A stretch of DNA of 21,973 bases from Dehalococcoidia bacterium (lineage in GTDB: Bacteria > Chloroflexota > Dehalococcoidia > UBA2979). Numbering within the stretch: position 1 is the stretch's first letter; every line of letters begins with the position of its first letter. The notes under the pieces are model-generated. The model did not search any database and was not told where the DNA came from. It saw only the letters and a list, made by a program, of their open reading frames with translations. Made by a program: the position numbers and the translations under genes. The stretch covers positions 1-21,973 of the forward strand of contig SHYS01000016.1 in NCBI GenBank assembly GCA_009692685.1, read 5' to 3'. This document shows positions 1 through 6,732 of the stretch, piece by piece.

Positions 1-155
1 CGGGCCGCTTCTGGCCCCTGGACCTCATCGGTGGTGGCGTCGGCCCCGACCCGCGCTACCTGGCCCTCCCGGACGATGTCCACGCCATCTGGCGAGGCAT
101 CGATGACGGTCGCGCCGAGTACCTCGCGCGGCTGGCCGCGAAGCAGGTCCGTTAG
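1..155 (+). CDS. C-terminal end of an unidentified protein (5' truncated)
   Basis: The frame beginning at base 3 is open from the window edge to a TAG at 153-155 and encodes about 50 residues, starting GRFWPLDLIGGGVGPDPRY and ending EYLARLAAKQVR. Codon third positions are about 86% G or C, as in the clear genes of this window, and the charged C-terminus looks like a natural protein end. I do not recognise the family. The gene would read toward the hydratase/dehydrogenase operon, but a separate promoter lies between them. The main doubt is that the opposite strand is also open in exact codon-on-codon register over the same bases, so one of the two readings must be a shadow. I favour this one on codon bias and the look of the C-terminus. 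Confidence 0.55.
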   Translation, partial: GRFWPLDLIGGGVGPDPRYLALPDDVHAIWRGIDDGRAEYLARLAAKQVR

Positions 156-275
156 GCCGCTTCGGACACCGCTCACCTCGAGGAAGCACAGCAGGCTCCC
201 TGTGATCGAGGGTGCTGCGAGCACCCATACAACCAGTATGAAGAAGAAGAAGAGCCCTGCCCCGGTCGCCGCCAT
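1..275 (-). CDS. Candidate small membrane-anchored protein (3' truncated, conflicts with plus-strand reading)
   Basis: An ATG at 275 (minus strand) is preceded by GGAGG with six bases of spacing, an excellent ribosome binding site. The frame stays open for 91 codons to the window edge. Residues 1-20 (MAATGAGLFFFFILVVWVLA) would form a signal anchor or transmembrane helix, followed by a polar, acidic region. Third-position GC is about 73% in the first 40 codons and about 82% beyond, slightly below the opposing plus frame. It overlaps the probable plus-strand gene ending at 155 in exact antisense register, so both are unlikely to be real over that stretch. The good start site and hydrophobic N-terminus keep it as a candidate. 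No function is assigned. Confidence 0.3.
   Translation of the reverse strand, partial: MAATGAGLFFFFILVVWVLAAPSITGSLLCFLEVSGVRSGLTDLLRGQPREVLGATVIDASPDGVDIVREGQVARVGADATTDEVQGPEAA
210..240. repeat. Two adjacent small inverted repeats
   Basis: GGGTGCT-GCG-AGCACCC (210-226) forms a perfect 7-bp stem with a 3-base loop. It is immediately followed by CATAC-AACCA-GTATG (226-240), a 5-bp stem. The pair lies 55-85 bases after the stop at 155 and could be a transcription terminator for that plus-strand gene, although no T-run follows. If the minus-strand candidate were the real gene, the hairpins would fall inside its N-terminal coding region. Apart from these, the minus-strand candidate and the promoter at 363-391, the stretch 156-481 shows nothing else convincing. 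Confidence 0.4.
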
Positions 276-362
276 CGCGCACCTCCCGCCCTCGCCAGAC
301 TCTGCCCAGAAGAGGCTCGTGCGCCGCGTAACGACCGCCGTCGAATCACGGCCGCGCGAGGT

Positions 363-391
363 TTGACACCCCAGAGGGCCGCCGATATCGT
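363..391 (+). promoter_or_regulatory. Sigma-70-like promoter for the hydratase/dehydrogenase operon
   Basis: A perfect -35 hexamer TTGACA (363-368) is followed after exactly 17 bases by TATCGT (386-391), which matches the TATAAT consensus at four of six positions. Transcription would begin near 398, giving an untranslated leader of about 84 bases before the ATG at 482. This also argues against using the upstream in-frame start at 416 for the first gene. Confidence 0.6.
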
Positions 392-481
392 TCGCGCGCG
401 GCATGGGGGACAGGCGTGATCGCGTCACCCTCACCGTGCCACGCCAGAACCGACAACTCACTCACGATGAGGAGGGAGTCG

Positions 482-949
482 ATGGCGGAGTCTGTGGTCT
501 CGGATGACATGCGGGCGCAGATCGGCGTCGAGGGCTCGGAGACCGTCTCCGAAGTCACCTCGACGGGTTGCCGTCTCTTCGCGCGTGCCGTCGGGCACAC
601 CGACCCGATCTTCTACGACCGTGAGGTGGCTCGGGCTCGAGGCTTTCGAGACGTGGTGGCACCTCCCGGATTCCTCGGCAGTGCGGTCTTCCGCCCGGGT
701 AAGCGCATTGATATGGGCGGGCACGTGCCCCGCAGCCCGTACCGGCGCATCCTGAACGGCGGCACCACGTTCGAGTACTTCGAGCCGATCTGCGCCGGCG
801 ATGTCGTCCGGTCGCGCTCGAAGGTGACGGACTACCAGGAGCGGCAGGGTTCGATCGGCCCGATGCTCATCACATTCCGAGAGACCTCGTACGTCCGGGA
901 GGACGGCACGCTGGTCGCCAAGATGTACGGGAACCTGATCAACTACTAG
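482..949 (+). CDS. MaoC-like hydratase, non-catalytic (FAS1-like dehydratase/HadA-type) subunit
   Basis: A 155-residue single hot-dog-fold protein. The start at 482 has AGGAGG six bases upstream, and an upstream in-frame ATG at 416 has no such site. Residues 38-46 (GHTDPIFYD) align with the hydratase-2 motif GDxNPIHxD, but the catalytic Asp and His are replaced by His and Phe. This is the state usual for N-terminal hot-dog halves and HadA-type subunits. Residues 92-107 (NGGTTFEYFEPICAGD) match the conserved N-terminal dehydratase signature. By family knowledge such subunits pair with a catalytic MaoC subunit to hydrate trans-2-enoyl thioesters to (3R)-hydroxyacyl thioesters. The next gene, 51 bases downstream, supplies the missing residues. 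It is the first gene of the four-gene operon. The exact substrate (acyl-CoA, acyl-ACP or a sterol-like side chain) cannot be read from the sequence. Confidence 0.88.
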   Translation: MAESVVSDDMRAQIGVEGSETVSEVTSTGCRLFARAVGHTDPIFYDREVARARGFRDVVAPPGFLGSAVFRPGKRIDMGGHVPRSPYRRILNGGTTFEYFEPICAGDVVRSRSKVTDYQERQGSIGPMLITFRETSYVREDGTLVAKMYGNLINY

Positions 950-1000
950 GCGCAGAACGCCTCGAGCAGGCGGCGCAGGCAGGACGGACAGAGGCGCGGG

Positions 1001-1432
1001 ATGGCGGAGCAGGTCTACTGGGAAGACGTGAATGTGGGAGACGAGATCCCCACGCTCCAGAAGAACTGTTCGACGCAGCAACTGGTGGTCTGGGCAGGCG
1101 CTTCCGGCGACTTCTACCAGATCCACTACGATCAGGCGTTCGCGAAGGAGACCGGACTGGACACGATCATTGTCCACGGTGCTCTGAAGAACGCGTTTCT
1201 GGGACAGTTGCTGCACGACTGGGTGGCACCGCGGGGCGCTGTGCGGAAGTTCGGCTGCACGTACCGCGGCATGGATTATCCGAATCAGGACATCGTCTGC
1301 AAAGGCGTCGTCATGAAGAAGTACATCGACGGGTCGAACCACCTGGTCGACCTGGAGATCTGGACGGAGAATCCGTCCGGGCAGAAGACCTCCCCGGGGA
1401 TCGGGACGGTGACGTTACCGGCACGCGGGTAG
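1001..1432 (+). CDS. MaoC-family (R)-specific enoyl hydratase, catalytic subunit
   Basis: A 143-residue hot-dog protein with the hydratase-2 motif. Asp37 and His42 lie in GDFYQIHYD, followed by the helix and His59-Gly60 (VHGAL) that line the active site. By family knowledge it hydrates trans-2-enoyl thioesters to the (3R)-hydroxy product, and Asp37/His42 activate the water. A GAGG lies 6 bases before the ATG. It follows a hot-dog subunit that lacks these residues, so the two probably form a heteromeric double-hot-dog enzyme like HadAB or ChsH1/ChsH2. Two dehydrogenase genes downstream would oxidise the product. Standalone PhaJ-type function is possible but less likely given the paired subunit. 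The 84 bases after the stop carry only the next gene's leader. Confidence 0.9.
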   Translation: MAEQVYWEDVNVGDEIPTLQKNCSTQQLVVWAGASGDFYQIHYDQAFAKETGLDTIIVHGALKNAFLGQLLHDWVAPRGAVRKFGCTYRGMDYPNQDIVCKGVVMKKYIDGSNHLVDLEIWTENPSGQKTSPGIGTVTLPARG

Positions 1433-1516
1433 GGACAGGCGCGATCCGCATCTCCCTTCGTTGGGGATGTGCATCTGTGAAGTGCCCTCGGGAGGGGGCG
1501 GGAGAGGACTAGGGAT

Positions 1517-2497
1517 ATGGGAGCACTGGACGGCAAGGTCGCCGTCGTCACGGGCTCGGGCCGTGGCATCGGTCGCGGCATCGCAATGCTGTTCGCGAAA
1601 GAGGGCGCGAAGGTCGTGGTGAACGACCCTGGCGTGAACGTGGACGGCACCGGTGGCGACGCCGGCCCAGCTCAGCAGGTCGTGAACGAGATCAAGGCTG
1701 CCGGCGGTATCGCCTCGGCCAACACGGACTCGGTCGCGGAATACGCCGGTGGCGAAAACATGGTGAAGCAGGCAGTCGACGAATACGGCCGGATCGACAT
1801 CTTGGTCAACGTTGCCGGCATCCTGCGTGACCGCATGATCTTCAACATGGCCAAGGAAGAGTGGGACGCGGTCATCGCGGTCCACCTGAAGGGCCACTAC
1901 AACACGATCAAGCCCGCCTCTGTCCTGATGCGACAGCAGCGCTCCGGCCGGATCATCAACTTCTCGTCCACCTCGGGCACCATCGGTAACACGGGCCAGT
2001 TCAACTACGGCGCGGCGAAGGCCGCCATCGCGGGCATGACCCGAGTCGTGGCGAAGGACCTGGGCCGTTACGGCGTCACCTGCAACGCGATCGCCCCGGG
2101 CGCCGCCACGCGTATGACGCAGACGGTGCCGGACTCCGCGCGCCAGTTGCGTGCCTCGCAGGGCATCGCGGGTGCGGCTCAGGCCGCGGCCGCCGCCCCG
2201 CAGAGCGCCTTCGGTGGCCTCCGCGAGCCTGAGTTCGTCGCACCGATGGTCGCGTACCTCTCGTCTGACGACGCGTGGAACGTCAACGGCTGGGTGTTCA
2301 ACGTCTCCGGGGGCACCGTCTCCGTGGCGCACCACCCAACGGCGATGCGCACCATCTTCAAGCCGGGCCTCTGGTCTCAGGCTGAACTGGATGACGCTGT
2401 GTCCTCCATCCTGATGAAGGGCATCGACAACCCGGCCCCGCCGCGCGAGGACGTTGAAGTCCCCGGCCGCGACATTCCAGCCAAAGCGCTGGCATAG
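1517..2497 (+). CDS. MFE-2-type short-chain dehydrogenase ((3R)-hydroxyacyl thioester dehydrogenase), copy 1
   Basis: A 326-residue classical SDR. The cofactor motif TGSGRGIG spans residues 12-19, the NxAG-like motif is NVAG at 98-101, catalytic Ser is at 151, and YxxxK is Tyr164/Lys168. After the beta-2 strand comes VNDPGVNVDGTGGDAG, the loop typical of the dehydrogenase domain of peroxisomal multifunctional enzyme type 2. The usual active-site Asn is His123 (AVHLKG), as I recall also for MFE-2 proteins. The C-terminal ~60 residues extend beyond a FabG-length SDR. Predicted reaction: NAD-dependent oxidation of (3R)-hydroxyacyl-CoA to 3-oxoacyl-CoA in the cytoplasm. GGAGAGG lies 9 bases before the ATG. 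It is followed after 23 bases by a close paralogue, so a tandem duplication is likely. Confidence 0.88.
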   Translation: MGALDGKVAVVTGSGRGIGRGIAMLFAKEGAKVVVNDPGVNVDGTGGDAGPAQQVVNEIKAAGGIASANTDSVAEYAGGENMVKQAVDEYGRIDILVNVAGILRDRMIFNMAKEEWDAVIAVHLKGHYNTIKPASVLMRQQRSGRIINFSSTSGTIGNTGQFNYGAAKAAIAGMTRVVAKDLGRYGVTCNAIAPGAATRMTQTVPDSARQLRASQGIAGAAQAAAAAPQSAFGGLREPEFVAPMVAYLSSDDAWNVNGWVFNVSGGTVSVAHHPTAMRTIFKPGLWSQAELDDAVSSILMKGIDNPAPPREDVEVPGRDIPAKALA

Positions 2498-2520
2498 TCG
2501 CGGAAAGAGAGGAACCGAAC

Positions 2521-3489
2521 ATGGCAAAGCCCCTGGAGGGCCGCGCATACGTCATCACCGGCTCCGGCCGCGGCATCGGGCGTGAGATCGCCCTGCTCGC
2601 TGCTTCGCTCGGTGGTTCCGTGGTCGTCAACGACCCCGGTGTGAACCTAGACGGCACCGGCGGCGACGCCGGCCCGGCCGCCGCAGTCGTCAAGGAGATC
2701 ACCGCCGCTGGCGGCAAGGCCGTGGCGAACATGGACACCGTGTCGACCGAGGCCGGTGGCGAGAACATGATCAAGCAGTCAGTGGACGCCTTCGGGCGGC
2801 TGGACGGCGTGATCCACGTCGCCGGCATCCTGCGTGACCGCATGATCTTTAACTTGGCCGAGTCCGAGTGGGACGAGGTCGTGGGCGTACACCTGACTGG
2901 CTACTTCAACGTGGCCAAGCCGGCGTCCGTGATCATGCGCCAGAACCGCTACGGCCGGATCATCGCGTTCTCGTCTGGCTCCGGCCTGAACGGCAACGCG
3001 GGTCAGTCCAACTATGGTGCGGCCAAGGCCGGCATCGCTGGCGGCGTCCGCTGCCTCGCCCGTGACCTCGGTCGTTACGGCGTCACCTCGAACGGCATTG
3101 CGCCGGGCGCGGCGACCCGAATGACGGCCAGCGTGCCGGACAGCGCTCGTGAGATGCGGGCCCGCGCCGGTATCGCGCAGGCGGCGGTCCGCGAGGAGTC
3201 CATCGTGCAGCAGTTGCGGGAGCCCAAGTACGTGGCCCCCATGGTCAACTACCTGCTCTCGGACCAAGCATGGAACATCAACGGCAAGATCTTCTACGTG
3301 TCCGGCGGCTCCGTGTCGCTGGCATGGGAGGAGACGCCGAACCGCACCATCGCGAAGGCCGGCATGTGGACCACGGACGAACTCCGTTCGCTCGTCCCCA
3401 GCCAGCTGCTCGCGGGGCTCGTCAACCCCGCTCCGCCCCCGGCGGACCTCGACCTCCCGGGCCGCCCCGTCGCGAAGGCAACCGCCTAA
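2521..3489 (+). CDS. MFE-2-type short-chain dehydrogenase, copy 2
   Basis: A 322-residue paralogue of the preceding gene, alignable over nearly the full length (for example VVVNDPGVN, AGILRDRMIFN and IAPGAATRMT). The cofactor loop is TGSGRGIG at residues 13-20, catalytic Ser152, and Tyr165/Lys169 in YGAAK. The NxAG motif is changed to HVAG at 99-102, which differs from copy 1. An AGAGGAA precedes the ATG by about 7 bases. Two dehydrogenase copies next to a hydratase suggest division of labour by chain length or substrate, as in the two dehydrogenase domains of fungal MFE-2. That assignment is an inference. It is the last gene of the operon, and a strong hairpin begins 44 bases downstream. Confidence 0.87.
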   Translation: MAKPLEGRAYVITGSGRGIGREIALLAASLGGSVVVNDPGVNLDGTGGDAGPAAAVVKEITAAGGKAVANMDTVSTEAGGENMIKQSVDAFGRLDGVIHVAGILRDRMIFNLAESEWDEVVGVHLTGYFNVAKPASVIMRQNRYGRIIAFSSGSGLNGNAGQSNYGAAKAGIAGGVRCLARDLGRYGVTSNGIAPGAATRMTASVPDSAREMRARAGIAQAAVREESIVQQLREPKYVAPMVNYLLSDQAWNINGKIFYVSGGSVSLAWEETPNRTIAKAGMWTTDELRSLVPSQLLAGLVNPAPPPADLDLPGRPVAKATA

Positions 3490-3532
3490 CCGATTGAGCC
3501 TCACTCGAGGTCACCCACACGCGAGTGTGAAC

Positions 3533-3561
3533 GAGAGGGCCGCCCAGTGGGCGGCCCTCTC
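3533..3561. terminator. Bidirectional hairpin terminator between convergent operons
   Basis: GAGAGGGCCGCCC (3533-3545) pairs perfectly over 13 bp with GGGCGGCCCTCTC (3549-3561), with an AGT loop. It sits between the stop of the second dehydrogenase (3489, plus) and the stop of the acetyltransferase (3587, minus), so it can serve both operons. Neither side has a clear T-tract, so termination would depend on stem strength or another mechanism. Confidence 0.7.
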
Positions 3562-3586
3562 TGCATCCAACGTTCAAGGGCTGCGA

Positions 3587-4159
3587 CTACTCGCGATCCT
3601 CGCGTGCGAACGGGAGCAGCGAGGTGGCGAGGGTCTCCTCGGTGGCCTCCATGTAGAGGAACTCGTAGCCGCCGCGTGAGACTTGGCGGATGCGCTCGAA
3701 GCCAGCGCGCTCGAACGCCTTCTGGGCGCGGTAGTTCCACGTCAGCGTATGGAGGTACACCCGACGCAGCCGCTTCTCCTCGAACAGGAACCCCAGCATC
3801 GACTGCACCACGTCAACGCCGAAGCCACGCGACCAGTAGTCGCGGTGACCGATCGTAATCCCGATCTCCGCCTCTCGCTGGTTGGCGTCGTACCCGTAGT
3901 ACATGACGTTGCCGATGTGCCGGCCGGTCTCGATGTCTTCAATGCCATAGGTACGCCGGTGGGCGGTCGGGTACTTCAGTTCCTCCGCCATCGTGGCGAC
4001 GAAATTCGTGAAACGGACGGTGAGCGGGCGGGCCGCGTCATAGGCAGCGAGTTCCTGATCCGTACGCCATGAGTAGTCGCGCTCCGCGTCCTCGACCGTC
4101 TTCTCGCGCAGCCGCACGAGGCGTCCAGTCGCCAAGGTACGCGGCTGCGTGGCGGTCAC
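3587..4159 (-). CDS. GNAT-family N-acetyltransferase (RimJ/RimL-like)
   Basis: Read from a GTG at 4159 the protein has 190 residues. This start overlaps the TGA of the Nudix gene as GTGA, whereas the longest open frame (from 4252) would run 97 bases into that gene. Residues 96-118 form GNAT motif A, with the acetyl-CoA loop R106xxxxRGFG (to 114). Residues 142-154 (NYRAQKAFERAGF) are the motif B helix typical of Acetyltransf_3 proteins. The family transfers acetyl groups to protein N-termini, amino sugars or small amines, and the substrate here is unknown. It is the last gene of the cdaA operon and is followed by the shared terminator hairpin. Start-site assignment rests on overlap rather than on a strong ribosome binding site, which suggests translational coupling. 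Confidence 0.85.
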   Translation of the reverse strand: MTATQPRTLATGRLVRLREKTVEDAERDYSWRTDQELAAYDAARPLTVRFTNFVATMAEELKYPTAHRRTYGIEDIETGRHIGNVMYYGYDANQREAEIGITIGHRDYWSRGFGVDVVQSMLGFLFEEKRLRRVYLHTLTWNYRAQKAFERAGFERIRQVSRGGYEFLYMEATEETLATSLLPFAREDRE

Positions 4160-4590
4160 GTCGCGCAGTCCGTCAGTTCGGCGACACGACGCAAGATGTG
4201 CAGTTGGTTCCGATGTGTCAGCAGTCGCTCCGCCTCGGACAGGTGGATCCATGCGGCATCGTCGAACTCGTGGTCGTGGTTGGCGACATCGCCGCCAACG
4301 GGCTGCATGAGGTAGTACGTGACCTTCTTGTGGACGCGCTGTCCGTCCGGCCCGATGTACCAGTACGCTACGTCCCCCAGCGGCTGCTCGATACGCGCTT
4401 CGAGGCCGGTCTCCTCGCGCACTTCGCGCAGCGCCGTCTCCTCGGGCGCCTCGTCGCCGTCCGGCTTGCCCTTCGGCAGCGCCCAGAGGCGCTCGCGACG
4501 CCGTCCGACGAGGACGACCTCGATTCCATCTTCACCACGGCGATAGACGACGCCGCCGGCGGAGAACTCGTCACGCGATCCCGAAGTCAT
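4156..4590 (-). CDS. Nudix hydrolase (possible ApnA hydrolase type)
   Basis: A 144-residue protein with a perfect Nudix box GX5EX7REUXEEXGU at residues 41-63: Gly41, Glu47, Arg55, Glu56, Glu59, Glu60, Gly62. Before the box is WALPKGK (36-42), a context seen in Nudix enzymes acting on diadenosine polyphosphates, so such a substrate is plausible but not proven. By family knowledge these cytoplasmic Mg-dependent enzymes cleave nucleoside diphosphate-linked compounds. The ATG overlaps the TGA of the HEAT-repeat gene as ATGA, and its own stop overlaps the acetyltransferase start. Residence in an operon headed by a diadenylate cyclase hints at adenine-dinucleotide metabolism, but this is only context. 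Confidence 0.9.
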   Translation of the reverse strand: MTSGSRDEFSAGGVVYRRGEDGIEVVLVGRRRERLWALPKGKPDGDEAPEETALREVREETGLEARIEQPLGDVAYWYIGPDGQRVHKKVTYYLMQPVGGDVANHDHEFDDAAWIHLSEAERLLTHRNQLHILRRVAELTDCAT

Positions 4591-5615
4591 AGCGGGGGAT
4601 CCTCGTCCGCGAAATCGGGGCGGCCCCCCTGCCCGTGACGCATCTCCTGCGTGATCAGGTGTACCGAGCCGAGGGCCTCGCGCAGGGCCTCGCGGACGTG
4701 CGGCTCGTGGCGCTCACGCTGCCAGCGGTTCAGGATGCGCTCCGCCTCGTCGCTGGCGATCTCGCCGAGGGCTTTGATCGCCGCGACCTGGACGTCGTTG
4801 TCTTTGTCCTCCGTGGCGAGCATCACGAGGGCGCTCACCGCCTCGTCGAGGAGCAGCAGGCCGGCAGCCTCGGCGGCGGTCGCGCGCACCTCGGGGTCTT
4901 CGTCGTCGAAGTGGTAGATGAGCAGGTCGAGCCAGCCGTCCGAGGCATTTCGCCCCATCGCCTTCAGTGCGGCGATCTTCATCGTGCCGCTGCCCGTCTC
5001 GTACTGCTCCGAGATCAGTTCCGCCGTCGCCTCATCGCTCGCCGCGCCGAGCGCCACGAGGACTGCCCCACGGACCTCGTCGACCTGCTCCACGTCGTCG
5101 ATGACGTCGCGCAGCCCGGCGATCAGCGTCTCGGCGTCGTCCTCCGCGACCAGGCCGAATTCCATCGCGAGGATGAACTGACCGAGCGTGCGAGCAACCT
5201 CGATGCGGACGTCCGTGGAGTCGTCGTTTGCCAGCATCGGGAGCAGCAGTCGCATAATCTCCGGACGGTCCTCTTCGAATAGACCTCGCACGGTCAGGAT
5301 CCGAGTTGCCGTGTCCGAATCCCGCAGCGCCGAAAGGTAGATCCGATGGAAATCGAGGACTGCGTGCTCGGCCGCCTCGTGCTGGAGCGCGGCGAGCACG
5401 TCCCGACGCCGTTCGGGCGTCAGTTTGGGCCACATGCGCAGGATGCGCAGAAGCAGGTCAGGGCTCGGCTCGGAGAGCACGTGGAGTTGCCCGGGCAGCA
5501 GCGGCATCCCGCGCTCGATTTCGTCGAGGACGGTGCCCGCGGCCGGCAGCGCTACCGGCTCGTCGTCGTCCTCGGGCTCATCGTCATTGTGAATGTTCGT
5601 CATAGGAGAGACCAT
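4587..5615 (-). CDS. HEAT-repeat protein
   Basis: A 342-residue acidic protein. Residues 8-20 are almost all acidic. From about residue 96 to 315 there are six or seven helical-hairpin units of 30-40 residues with the HEAT/PBS-lyase pattern, for example DVRIEVARTLGQF (135-147), MKIAALKAMGRNA (212-224), PEVRATAAEAAGLLL (241-255) and NDVQVAAIKALGEIA (273-287). No catalytic motif, signal peptide or membrane segment is seen, so a scaffold or protein-binding role is likely. Start is ATG 5615; an in-frame ATG at 5603 is an alternative, and neither has a good ribosome binding site. The gene lies 39 bases after gpsA and overlaps the Nudix gene, which suggests it works with or regulates products of this operon. 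Confidence 0.85.
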   Translation of the reverse strand: MVSPMTNIHNDDEPEDDDEPVALPAAGTVLDEIERGMPLLPGQLHVLSEPSPDLLLRILRMWPKLTPERRRDVLAALQHEAAEHAVLDFHRIYLSALRDSDTATRILTVRGLFEEDRPEIMRLLLPMLANDDSTDVRIEVARTLGQFILAMEFGLVAEDDAETLIAGLRDVIDDVEQVDEVRGAVLVALGAASDEATAELISEQYETGSGTMKIAALKAMGRNASDGWLDLLIYHFDDEDPEVRATAAEAAGLLLLDEAVSALVMLATEDKDNDVQVAAIKALGEIASDEAERILNRWQRERHEPHVREALREALGSVHLITQEMRHGQGGRPDFADEDPPL

Positions 5616-5654
5616 TCTACGCGGGCGCCTCGGCTGCCGCCCTCCAGGGCGCCC

Positions 5655-6680
5655 CTAGCGCTCCGGGCGGGGCGAGCGGCCCATCAGGATGCGCATGGCC
5701 TCCAACGGCGACTGGCCCCCGCTGAGGACGCTCTGCAGCCCTTCCGTAATCGGCATCTCCACCCCCAGCCGCGAGGCGAGCCGGAGCGCCGCCGGGACGG
5801 TCGGGACACCTTCGGCGGTGCCCCCCAGCGCACCGAGCGCTACCGTCAGGCTCTGGCCGCCGCCCACCAGTTCGCCGAGGCGGCGGTTCCGCGACAGCGG
5901 GCTGTACGAGGTGGCGATCAGGTCGCCGAGGCCAGCCAGCCCCTGGAACGTGAGCGGGTCCGCCCCGGCCGCCACTCCCAGTCTCGTGATTTCCGCCAGC
6001 CCTCGAGTCAGCAGGGCCGCCTTTGCGTTGTGGCCGAAGTCGAGGGCGTCCGCCATCCCCGCCGCGATCGCCATCACGTTCTTGAGCGCTCCCCCGAACT
6101 CGACGCCCGCCACGTCGTCCGAGGTGTACACGCGCAGCGACGCCGAGTGGAACGCGGCCCGGAGCGCATCGATGCGGCCACCCGTCGAGGCGATCACCGT
6201 CGACCCGGGCATCCCCAACACCACCTCCCGAGACAGGTTCGGACCGGAGATCGCTGCGACCGCCCGTCCAGGGAGCGCGGCGGACAGCAACTCCGTCATA
6301 CGCCGGCCGGTCTCGAACTCGATCCCCTTGGTCGCGGACAACAACGTCGCGTCCGCCGTCACCGCGGACGCGACTCCCAGTGCGTTCTCGGTCAGCGTTC
6401 GCGAGGGCACGGCGAACACCACGAGGTCTGCGTGTGCAACCCCGGAAGGCCCCACGCCAACCTCAAGGGTGTCCGGGAAGGCCGCACCGGGGAGCCGAAG
6501 CGTATTCGTGCGCTCGCGGTGGAGCGTCGCGGCTTCCTCGGCGTGCCGGGCGACGAGGGTCGCGCGCACCCCGTTCCGCGAAAGGTGGATGGCGAGCGTA
6601 GTGCCCCACGCCGTCGCGCCTACGACAGCAGCATGCCCGAAGGCGTCGCCCGAGGTGCGTGAGATAGGTTCGAGGACCAT
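5655..6680 (-). CDS. gpsA: NAD(P)-dependent glycerol-3-phosphate dehydrogenase
   Basis: A 341-residue protein with GpsA landmarks: dinucleotide loop at 21-26, SATKGIE (115-121), SGPNLSREV (145-153), catalytic Lys200 in GALKNVMAIAAG, and SRNRRLGEL (263-271) in the substrate site. It reduces dihydroxyacetone phosphate to sn-glycerol-3-phosphate for phospholipid synthesis. The ATG at 6680 gives normal family length; a longer frame to 6911 would overlap plsY and reads as low-complexity shadow. The Rossmann loop is GATAWG, where the family usually has GxGxWG (middle Gly replaced by Thr). It follows plsY by 52 bases, so producer and consumer of glycerol-3-phosphate are adjacent in the operon. Confidence 0.93.
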   Translation of the reverse strand: MVLEPISRTSGDAFGHAAVVGATAWGTTLAIHLSRNGVRATLVARHAEEAATLHRERTNTLRLPGAAFPDTLEVGVGPSGVAHADLVVFAVPSRTLTENALGVASAVTADATLLSATKGIEFETGRRMTELLSAALPGRAVAAISGPNLSREVVLGMPGSTVIASTGGRIDALRAAFHSASLRVYTSDDVAGVEFGGALKNVMAIAAGMADALDFGHNAKAALLTRGLAEITRLGVAAGADPLTFQGLAGLGDLIATSYSPLSRNRRLGELVGGGQSLTVALGALGGTAEGVPTVPAALRLASRLGVEMPITEGLQSVLSGGQSPLEAMRILMGRSPRPER

Positions 6681-6732
6681 GCGGCGGTTATAGCGCGCCT
6701 CGATGCTGGGCGCGCGAGTCGGCGCGGTGGCG

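Noticed and set aside
31..366. Plus-strand open frame of 111 codons at the left edge
   Set aside because: It overlaps the better-supported plus frame ending at 155 and the promoter at 363, and its composition is Ser/Thr/Arg-rich shadow.
4160..4252. Upstream extension of the GNAT gene to 4252
   Set aside because: It would run 97 bases into the Nudix gene, and the added residues lack GNAT similarity. The GTGA overlap at 4156-4159 matches the style of the other junctions in the operon.
5346..6662. Plus-strand open frame (438 codons) opposite the HEAT gene and gpsA
   Set aside because: It is an Arg/His/Gly-rich shadow; the minus-strand genes show conserved motifs across the same bases.
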